DNA from: Bacteroidota bacterium
GTDB taxonomy: Bacteria > Bacteroidota > Bacteroidia > Flavobacteriales_D > Crocinitomicaceae
Assembly (NCBI GenBank): GCA_018825925.1
Contig: JAHKAT010000038.1
Span: 1-12,642, forward strand
DNA: 12,642 bases
Direction of reading: 5' to 3'
Of the stretch, positions 7,443 through 12,642 are shown in pieces. The notes below the pieces were generated by a model. It was given only the letters and a program-made list of their open reading frames with translations, had not been told where the DNA came from and made no database searches. Within the stretch, counting starts at the first letter, position 1. Each line of letters opens with the position of its first letter. A program made the position numbers and the translations under genes.

Positions 7443-8396
7443 TTGGCACATCATTTAAATCTTTCTATCGTTATTCCTTTATTCAATGAGGAAGAAAGCT
7501 TACCAGAATTATTCTCTTGGATTCAAAGAGTAATGGTCGCTAACGATTATTCCTTTGAAGTGATTTTTATAGATGACGGATCGAAAGATTCATCATGGTC
7601 GGTAGTCGAAAGCATTTCAAAAGACAACAAGGAAGTAAAGGCGATTAAATTTCAAAGAAATTACGGTAAATCGGCTGCTTTGCAAAAAGGATTTGAAATG
7701 GCACAAGGTTCTGTAGTAATTACAATGGATGCTGATTTGCAAGATTCCCCAGATGAAATACCGGCTTTGTTCGAGATGATCATTAAAGATGATTTTGATG
7801 TTGTGTCAGGTTGGAAAAAGAAAAGATACGACCCAATTTCAAAAACAATTCCTACTAAGTTATACAACTGGGCTGCTCGGAAATTGACTGGAATATATTT
7901 ACATGACTTCAACTGTGGGCTAAAAGCTTACAAGCTTGCCGTTGTCAAAAGTGTTGAATTGTATGGCGACATGCATCGATATATCCCTCCTTTAGCAAAA
8001 TACGCAGGGTTTAATAAAATAACAGAAAAGGTAGTGGAACATCGTCCAAGAAAATACGGTACTACTAAATTTGGATTGAATCGGTTTTTGAATGGTCCCT
8101 TAGACTTAATGTCTGTTGTTTTTATGGGGAAATTCGGTAAAAAACCAATGCATTTTTTTGGGGCTTTGGGCACACTAATGTTTTTTATTGGTTTTGGAGT
8201 TTTCTTTTTCCTTGGCGTTCAAAAATTATTTTTTAATACAGAAGCTCGATTGTTAGCACAAAGAACAGAGTTTTTTATTGCTTTAACCGCGATGGTGATG
8301 GGAACTCAATTTTTTCTAGCCGGATTTCTAGCTGAACTTTCCTCAAGATCATCCTCAAGTAGAAATGTGTACTTGATTGAAAAAGAAATTAAATGA
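7443..8396 (+). CDS. Family 2 glycosyltransferase, polyprenyl-phosphate (DPM1/GtrB) type
   Basis: Membrane-anchored GT-A enzyme of 317 residues that probably moves a sugar from a nucleotide donor to a polyprenyl phosphate. Motifs: LSIVIPLFNEEESLPEL (7-23), FIDDGSKDSS (42-51), KFQRNYGKSAALQKGF (69-84), the metal-binding DADLQD (96-101), and VVEHRPRKYGTTKFG (197-211), typical of the GtrB/dolichol-phosphate-mannose synthase group. Two C-terminal membrane segments lie near 239-259 and 277-297, as in GtrB. The sugar cannot be read from sequence. No ATG lies near the 5' end: the frame is closed by TAG at 7425-7427 and the first in-frame ATG is codon 31, inside the Rossmann-like core, so TTG at 7443 is the likely start. 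The stop overlaps the next ATG (ATGA), indicating translational coupling. It heads a five-gene cluster. Confidence 0.9.
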   Translation: MAHHLNLSIVIPLFNEEESLPELFSWIQRVMVANDYSFEVIFIDDGSKDSSWSVVESISKDNKEVKAIKFQRNYGKSAALQKGFEMAQGSVVITMDADLQDSPDEIPALFEMIIKDDFDVVSGWKKKRYDPISKTIPTKLYNWAARKLTGIYLHDFNCGLKAYKLAVVKSVELYGDMHRYIPPLAKYAGFNKITEKVVEHRPRKYGTTKFGLNRFLNGPLDLMSVVFMGKFGKKPMHFFGALGTLMFFIGFGVFFFLGVQKLFFNTEARLLAQRTEFFIALTAMVMGTQFFLAGFLAELSSRSSSSRNVYLIEKEIK

Positions 8397-8929
8397 TTCC
8401 TTTAGTTGACAAATCATGGACGCTATTTTTAGATAGAGACGGGGTTGTGAATGAGCGAATTATGGGTGGGTATGTTTTGTCGCCTGATTTGTTTCATTTT
8501 ACTTCAGGAGCCGAATTGGCGATTTCGAAATTCAATTCTGTTTTTGGTCGCACACTTGTAGTTACCAATCAACAGTGTATCGCTAAAAATATATTATCGG
8601 AAAGTAACCTTTCAAAGATTCATGATTATATGAGCATGAAACTGAAATTACACGCAGCCTTTGTGGACAAAGTTTATTTTGCACCCGAGTTGGCTTCAAA
8701 TCCAAACAATACGAGAAAACCAAAGCCATCAATGGCTTACCAAGCGAAACAAGATTTTCCGGAAATAGATTTTCGAAAAAGCATTATGGTTGGTGATACT
8801 GATTCGGATATAAAATTTGGTAAAAATCTCGAAATGTTTACTGTTAGAATCAAAACAGAAGAACCCATTGGTGTAGAGGCAGACTTAACGGTACAAAGTT
8901 TGTATGAATTTTCTCAAAAGTTTAAATAA
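8393..8929 (+). CDS. HAD-IIIA family phosphatase (GmhB/histidinol-phosphatase-like)
   Basis: Small cytoplasmic HAD phosphatase of 178 residues without a large cap domain. Motif I is LFLDRDGVVNE (nucleophile Asp14, acid/base Asp16), motif II VVTNQQ (Thr58), motif III Lys109 in RKPKPSM, and motif IV VGDTDSDIKFG (Asp135, Asp139). This is the layout of D-glycero-D-manno-heptose-1,7-bisphosphate phosphatase and related enzymes. The zinc-binding Cys/His loop usual in GmhB before the RKPKP motif is absent: the segment YFAPELASNPNNT has no Cys. The substrate is therefore open; a sugar phosphate is plausible given the glycosyltransferases on both sides. It overlaps the upstream gene by four bases. Confidence 0.82.
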   Translation: MIPLVDKSWTLFLDRDGVVNERIMGGYVLSPDLFHFTSGAELAISKFNSVFGRTLVVTNQQCIAKNILSESNLSKIHDYMSMKLKLHAAFVDKVYFAPELASNPNNTRKPKPSMAYQAKQDFPEIDFRKSIMVGDTDSDIKFGKNLEMFTVRIKTEEPIGVEADLTVQSLYEFSQKFK

Positions 8930-8933
8930 GCAC

Positions 8934-9689
8934 ATGAAATTTTATTTATTTATATGTTTTGTTAGCGTGATGAGCTTTCAAATGAATAGTCAAATCAACA
9001 AGACAGACAGTAAAGGCTTAAAACAAGGACCTTGGGAAAAATTCTACCCCAAAAGTACAGTATTGGAGTATAAGGGAAATTTTAAAAACAATTTACCCAT
9101 AGGAGAATTTACTTATTTCTATCCTTCAACTAAAGTAAAGGCGGTTATAAAACACTCAGAGGAAGGTAGATCCGTAGCCTATTTTTATCATGAAAATGGA
9201 GAGATAATGACTTATGGAATTTACCGAAATTACAAGAAAGATAGTCTTTGGTTTCAATTCAATGAAGCCGGTAAAATTGTATTTACTGAGGAATATAGAA
9301 ATGATCTTTTGAATGGAAAAAAAACAGTTTACTATCCACCCAACAAAGAAACAGGAAAAGTAGACAGAATAGCTTCTATCACTCATTTCACGGATGGTAA
9401 AGCGGATGGGGAGTATGTTGAATATTTTGATTTTGGAAGTCCGCGTGTTAAAGGCCAGTTCAAGAACGGTTTAAAATCTGGTGTATGGACAGAATATCAA
9501 CCAACTGGTAAGCCGTTGGTTATGAATAGGTTTAAAGGAGGGGTGAAGCATGGATGGTGCAGTGCTTATGATGCTTTAGGCAAAGAATCTAACAAAGTCT
9601 ACTATTATTATGGCCAGCCAAAAGATGGTAAAGATTTGGAGTTTATTATGAAGCAAATGAAAGAAAAAGGCATAAATCCCAACGAATAG
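8934..9689 (+). CDS. Exported MORN/YwqK-type repeat protein
   Basis: 251-residue protein made almost wholly of short repeats with the pattern aromatic-x-x-x-G-x-(x)-x-x-G (GPWEKFYPKSTVLEYKGNF, IGEFTYFYPSTKV, GRSVAYFYHENGEI, NGKKTVYYPP, DGEYVEYFDFGSPRVKGQF, SGVWTEYQPTGKP, HGWCSAYDALGKE), about six or seven copies. This matches the MORN-repeat/YwqK family, which Bacteroidota carry in many secreted copies and which is often auto-labelled 'antitoxin' on thin grounds. An ATG at 8904 extends the frame by ten residues, but it overlaps the HAD gene; the ATG at 8934, four bases after the HAD stop, gives a proper signal peptide (MKFYLFICFVSVMSFQMNSQ). It is probably periplasmic or surface-exposed. Role unknown; the repeats suggest a binding scaffold. 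Confidence 0.8.
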   Translation: MKFYLFICFVSVMSFQMNSQINKTDSKGLKQGPWEKFYPKSTVLEYKGNFKNNLPIGEFTYFYPSTKVKAVIKHSEEGRSVAYFYHENGEIMTYGIYRNYKKDSLWFQFNEAGKIVFTEEYRNDLLNGKKTVYYPPNKETGKVDRIASITHFTDGKADGEYVEYFDFGSPRVKGQFKNGLKSGVWTEYQPTGKPLVMNRFKGGVKHGWCSAYDALGKESNKVYYYYGQPKDGKDLEFIMKQMKEKGINPNE

Positions 9690-9715
9690 TGTCCCTTTGT
9701 CGTATATTCGTTAGT

Positions 9716-10399
9716 ATGATTTCCAGAATTTATTTATCCCTTATTGTTGTTGGACTGTTGTTTTTCAGTTGCAAGAAAAAAAATGAATCTGATGCCATTG
9801 ATTTGCATACTGAATACGCAGGCTTGATGCAGTCAAAGTTTATAATTTACGATGCAACTGAGATTTTTCATGACGACCCTTCAGGAATTCATGACACATC
9901 GAACTATTTACTTAAAACCAGAATTGGGGATTTATATGTTGATTTGGAAGGTCGACCTGGCTATGAAATTGAAAGATATAAAAGTTTCGATAATGGATTG
10001 AATTGGGAGTTGACAGATATTTGGTACGGAGTAGCAAAAAGTAATCGTTTGGAAATAGTTGAGGAAAATGAACGAAAAGTTCGGCTAATTTTTCCACCCC
10101 GTTTAAATTCTAAGTGGGATTTAAATATTTATAACAGCAAGGCGAAATCTGATTTGGAATACATAGAAATACACGCTAGTAAAACTTGTAATAATGAGTT
10201 TTTTGACTCAGTGGTCGTAGTTCAACAAGAGAAGTTATTCACCTTGGTTGATTTTAAAAAACAGACAGAAACATATGCGAAAGGGGTTGGTTTGATTGAT
10301 AAATATTTCAAAAATTTAACCATATCAAATTTTGATACTTTGGATGTTCAGCGTGGAACAGAATATTTTTTAAAACTGAAAGCCCACGGGTTTGAGTAA
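9716..10399 (+). CDS. Putative lipoprotein, function not recognised
   Basis: 227 residues from the ATG at 9716. The frame extends to a GTG at 9689 that overlaps the previous stop, but the ATG gives the clean lipoprotein signal MISRIYLSLIVVGLLFFSC, with Cys19 as the lipidated residue followed by KKKNESD. The lipobox (FFS-C) is acceptable rather than ideal. The mature part is soluble-looking, rich in beta-prone and charged residues, with no membrane segment. Near the C-terminus it has ETYAKGVGLIDKYFKNL, a pattern I associate loosely with other Bacteroidota lipoproteins but cannot tie to a function. Its last eight bases overlap the start of the downstream glycosyltransferase, and it sits 26 bases after the MORN gene, so it is part of the same operon. 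Likely attached to the inner or outer membrane. Confidence 0.72.
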   Translation: MISRIYLSLIVVGLLFFSCKKKNESDAIDLHTEYAGLMQSKFIIYDATEIFHDDPSGIHDTSNYLLKTRIGDLYVDLEGRPGYEIERYKSFDNGLNWELTDIWYGVAKSNRLEIVEENERKVRLIFPPRLNSKWDLNIYNSKAKSDLEYIEIHASKTCNNEFFDSVVVVQQEKLFTLVDFKKQTETYAKGVGLIDKYFKNLTISNFDTLDVQRGTEYFLKLKAHGFE

Positions 10400-11513
10400 T
10401 AAATTGAAAATAGCCATCCTTTCACCTTTCTATCCTTTGCGAGGTGGAATTGCACAGTTTGCGGATAATTTAGCAAATGAATTGGAAAAAAATCACGAAG
10501 TTTTGAGGGTAAATTTCAAGCGTCAATATCCACGATTTCTTTTTCCAGGTAAAAGCCAAGAGGTATCTAAAATAGATCAAAATTTAGAAAAATCCGAGCC
10601 ACTCATTGATAGCATAGGTTGGTTCAGTTTCGGTCGAACTGCGAAGGTGTTAAATACCTTTGAACCAGACCTTGTTATTACCGCTTATTGGATGCCATTA
10701 ATGCTTGTTGCATATAGTAGAATAATAAAAAAACTGAAATCAAAAGATATTCGTAAAGTCATTCTGATACATAATTTCATTTCGCATCAAAAAAAACCGT
10801 TTGAAAAATCGTTGATTTTAAAATTCATTAAAAAAAATGACAAGATCATCGCATTGTCAGAAACGGTGGCCAATCAAATACAAAAAGAAGCACCAAAACC
10901 TGCAATCAAAGTACTTCATCATCCTGTATATAATCAATTTGGAGATTTACTCCCTAGAACGACTTCAGAAGAAACCTTGTTGTTACCTAAAAATAAAAAG
11001 GTGGTTCTATTTTTCGGTTTGGTCCGTGAATACAAAGGATTATTGGATTTGATAACGGCTTTCGAGCAATTAGCTGACGATTATTTTTTGTTGATAGCAG
11101 GAGAGTGTTATGGATCTACAGAAGTCTATAATCAAGCCTTGAGTAAATTATCAAAAGGCAAATATAGGTGGGATAATCAATTTGTGCCAGATGAACAAGT
11201 TCGGCTTTATTTTAGTGTGGCAGATGTCTGTGTACTTCCCTATCGATCGGCTACCCAATCGGGGGTAACTGCAGTGTCGCATCATTTTAATCTTCCAGTG
11301 ATAGCAACGAATGTAGGGGGTGTGCACGAATCAGTGCAACATAAAAAAAATGGAATATTGGTGGAGCCAGAACGACCGGATCAATTACAAAAGGCCATTG
11401 AAGATTATTTTGACAAAAATATGAAACCTGGCTTTGTTGCATCACTCACTGCTGACCCGCCTCCAAACTGGAAAGATTTTTCCTCGGCCATTGTAAAATT
11501 CTCAATGGATTAA
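10392..11513 (+). CDS. GT-B fold glycosyltransferase (family 4-like)
   Basis: Cytoplasmic glycosyltransferase of 373 residues. The N-terminal Rossmann domain opens with KIAILSPFYPLRGGIAQFADNL (6-27), the glycine-rich acceptor-side loop. The C-terminal donor-binding domain shows VVLFFGLVREYKGLLDLI (204-221), FLLIAGECYG (232-241), VPDEQVRLYFSVADVCVLPY (265-284), then QSGVTAVSHHFNLPVIATNVGGVHESV (289-315), corresponding to the nucleotide-sugar site of GT4 enzymes. The frame is bounded upstream by TGA at 10377-10379 and has no ATG before codon 101, so the start must be TTG at 10392 (or TTG at 10404). The first overlaps the lipoprotein stop by eight bases, consistent with translational coupling. 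It is the last gene of the cluster; the acceptor is unknown. Confidence 0.88.
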   Translation: MSNKLKIAILSPFYPLRGGIAQFADNLANELEKNHEVLRVNFKRQYPRFLFPGKSQEVSKIDQNLEKSEPLIDSIGWFSFGRTAKVLNTFEPDLVITAYWMPLMLVAYSRIIKKLKSKDIRKVILIHNFISHQKKPFEKSLILKFIKKNDKIIALSETVANQIQKEAPKPAIKVLHHPVYNQFGDLLPRTTSEETLLLPKNKKVVLFFGLVREYKGLLDLITAFEQLADDYFLLIAGECYGSTEVYNQALSKLSKGKYRWDNQFVPDEQVRLYFSVADVCVLPYRSATQSGVTAVSHHFNLPVIATNVGGVHESVQHKKNGILVEPERPDQLQKAIEDYFDKNMKPGFVASLTADPPPNWKDFSSAIVKFSMD

Positions 11514-11565
11514 GTGCCTGAATACGAGCTGTAAAAGAGTAAAAATTAATCACTAATCATTAAAG

Positions 11566-11574
11566 TGTGGATAA
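11566..11574 (-). promoter_or_regulatory. Perfect DnaA-box 9-mer upstream of secD
   Basis: TGTGGATAA on the plus strand is TTATCCACA on the minus strand, the strongest consensus DnaA box. It lies in the 151-base gap between the glycosyltransferase and secD, about 25 bases upstream of the -33 region. A single box does not make an origin. It could be a DnaA-regulatory site or chance: I estimate about a 10-20% probability of one such 9-mer somewhere in a window of this size and composition, but far less within this gap. Confidence 0.4.
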
Positions 11575-11599
11575 CAATCTGATTTCTGCCATTTCTTTG

Positions 11600-11630
11600 T
11601 TGACTTTATTAGTGTTAAACTTTATATTTG
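11600..11630 (+). promoter_or_regulatory. Bacteroidota-type promoter for secD/secDF
   Basis: TATATTTG (11623-11630) matches the -7 consensus TAnnTTTG exactly. TTG at 11600-11602 gives a -33 element with a 20-base spacer (an overlapping TTTG ends at 11599). Transcription would start near 11637, leaving a leader of about 28 bases before the ATG at 11665. No Shine-Dalgarno sequence is evident, normal for this phylum. This is the best promoter match in the window. Confidence 0.6.
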
Positions 11631-11664
11631 CGCCCTTATAATACAAACAAACTGACTTACGACA

Positions 11665-12642
11665 ATGCGTAATAAAGGATTCTTTTGGTTTATAACCATA
11701 CTATTGACGGCAATTTGTATCTACCAATTGTCATTTACTTGGGTTTCTAACTCAGTAGAGAACAAAGCTGAACGCGAAGCAGATGTGCGAGTAGCGGAGC
11801 TAATGAAACAAGCAGCACTGACTGGTGATTCCACTTTGTTACCGAACGGTACAATGGTGAATTTCAAAACGGTAGAAGGTGAGGAGCTTGCAAAGGCAGC
11901 TTTCATTAATCAAATTCTTCGTGAAAAATCAGACAAGAAAGTGTATCCAGTTTTTGGATCTACATTTTCAGAAGTTAAAAATCGATCTTTAGCCTTTGGT
12001 CTTGATTTAGTGGGAGGAATGAGTGTGACAATGGAAATTTCTATTCCAGACTTGGTAGCAAGTTTTGCACGAAATCAAAAAGATTTGCAATTCGTTCGAC
12101 CTTTTGAAAGTTCAAAAAAGCGTTTTGCTAAAGAGGGTGGTGATTTTGTAGCCATTTTTGCGGATGAGTACAAAAAGTTAAACAAAGGTCAGTCTTTAGT
12201 AAAGATTTTTGCTATTTCAGAGATTGAAGAGTTGGGAACAAATTCTTCGGACAAGGATGTTTTGTCATTTTTAAATGATAAAGTTTCGAGTGCAATGGAT
12301 GGTGTAGAGTTGATTATGAATCGACGAATCAATCAATTCGGTGTGGCTCAACCAAACATACAAAAAGACCCATCGAACAATCGTTTGTACATTGAGTTGC
12401 CAGGGGTACAAGATGAGGCAACTGTGGCTCAGAAATTAAAATCAACAGCAAATCTTCAGTTTTTCGAGACCTACATGGGGAATGAAATAGCTTCAAATTG
12501 GCAACAAGCAAGCAATATTTCTCTTCGTGAAGAAATGACGGAAGAAGAAATGAATGCAGAAGTTGATTCTACAGATGTTGATTCTACTAAGAGTACTTTG
12601 GATCAATTAACGAAAGGAAATAATTTATCGAAAGGAAGTATT
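11665..12642 (+). CDS. secD: Protein translocase subunit SecD (probably fused SecDF), 3' end cut by window edge
   Basis: Inner-membrane partner of SecYEG that uses proton flow to pull exported proteins through. The frame is open from ATG 11665 to the window end (326 residues). Residues 6-25 form the first membrane segment (GFFWFITILLTAICIY). A periplasmic region follows with the SecD hallmark LAFGLDLVGGMSVTMEI (109-125), then NRRINQFGVAQPNIQKDP (219-236) and LYIELPGVQDEATVAQKLKS (241-260) of the P1 domain, and NLQFFETY (263-270). From about 271 on comes an acidic, Ser/Thr/Asp/Asn-rich insertion (EEMTEEEMNAEVDSTDVDST) of a kind expected in long Bacteroidota SecDF proteins. Members of this phylum usually carry SecD and SecF as one chain, but the remaining membrane part is outside the window, so fusion is inferred. 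It has its own promoter. Confidence 0.93.
   Translation, partial: MRNKGFFWFITILLTAICIYQLSFTWVSNSVENKAEREADVRVAELMKQAALTGDSTLLPNGTMVNFKTVEGEELAKAAFINQILREKSDKKVYPVFGSTFSEVKNRSLAFGLDLVGGMSVTMEISIPDLVASFARNQKDLQFVRPFESSKKRFAKEGGDFVAIFADEYKKLNKGQSLVKIFAISEIEELGTNSSDKDVLSFLNDKVSSAMDGVELIMNRRINQFGVAQPNIQKDPSNNRLYIELPGVQDEATVAQKLKSTANLQFFETYMGNEIASNWQQASNISLREEMTEEEMNAEVDSTDVDSTKSTLDQLTKGNNLSKGSI

Noticed and set aside
8659..8672. CTTTGT-GG-ACAAAG inverted repeat
   Set aside because: It is within the phosphatase coding sequence (codons for AFVDKV) with a two-base centre, so it cannot form a hairpin and is explained by codon use.
8934..9689. Toxin-antitoxin reading of the MORN/YwqK-like gene
   Set aside because: The name 'YwqK family antitoxin' is used for such repeats, but this copy has a signal peptide and no toxin neighbour, so a cytoplasmic antitoxin role is not supported.
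10837..11052. Plus-strand open frame inside the second glycosyltransferase
   Set aside because: It lies within a well-supported gene in another frame and has no recognisable protein features.
11568..11579. Similarity of GGATAACAAT to part of the lac operator
   Set aside because: Only a half-site-length match, no second half, no LacI-type gene in the window; the DnaA-box reading explains the bases better.

Overview
The window looks like ordinary chromosomal DNA from a Bacteroidota bacterium, most likely a Flavobacteriales/Crocinitomicaceae-type lineage (the family placement is inference). The pointers are low GC, a ribosomal protein S16 with a long acidic tail, an E1 2-oxoacid dehydrogenase with alpha and beta chains in one polypeptide, a type IX secretion C-terminal sorting domain, TAnnTTTG-type -7 promoter elements, little Shine-Dalgarno signal, and a SecD-type protein with the long periplasmic region seen in this phylum. 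Every gene is intact except the two cut by the window ends. I see no tRNA, rRNA, CRISPR array, insertion sequence or phage gene.

Layout: (1) 1-1810, plus strand: a tight translation/RNA-modification operon, rpsP (5' end cut off) - rimM - trmN6-like tRNA methyltransferase, with gaps of only 6 and 3 bases. (2) 1800-4882, minus strand: a fused E1 alpha/beta dehydrogenase followed by a small thioredoxin-fold protein, which converges on trmN6 and overlaps it by 11 bases. (3) 4883-5025: a divergent promoter region. (4) 5026-7371, plus: a large secreted 'choice-of-anchor B' protein with a type IX sorting tail. (5) 7443-11513, plus: a five-gene cluster with overlapping or nearly touching ends, made of a polyprenyl-phosphate-type glycosyltransferase (GT2), a HAD-IIIA phosphatase, an exported MORN/YwqK-type repeat protein, an unrecognised lipoprotein and a GT-B glycosyltransferase. 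(6) 11514-11664: a regulatory gap with a perfect DnaA-box 9-mer and a clear Bacteroidota-type promoter. (7) 11665 to the end: the N-terminal part of SecD or fused SecDF.

How the genes may work together: the first operon makes and matures the ribosome and tRNA. The E1 gene feeds an acyl-CoA-producing complex. The 7.4-11.5 kb cluster looks like a small cell-surface glycan or glycolipid unit with two envelope proteins of unknown role. SecD(F) powers Sec export, which the secreted proteins in the window need. No stretch longer than about 150 bases lacks a gene. I found no convincing novel defence or mobile system; the least explained part is the glycosyltransferase - MORN protein - lipoprotein cluster. 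Several starts are not the longest possible: rpsP starts upstream of the window, both glycosyltransferases appear to need TTG starts, and four exported or small proteins have better internal ATG starts.
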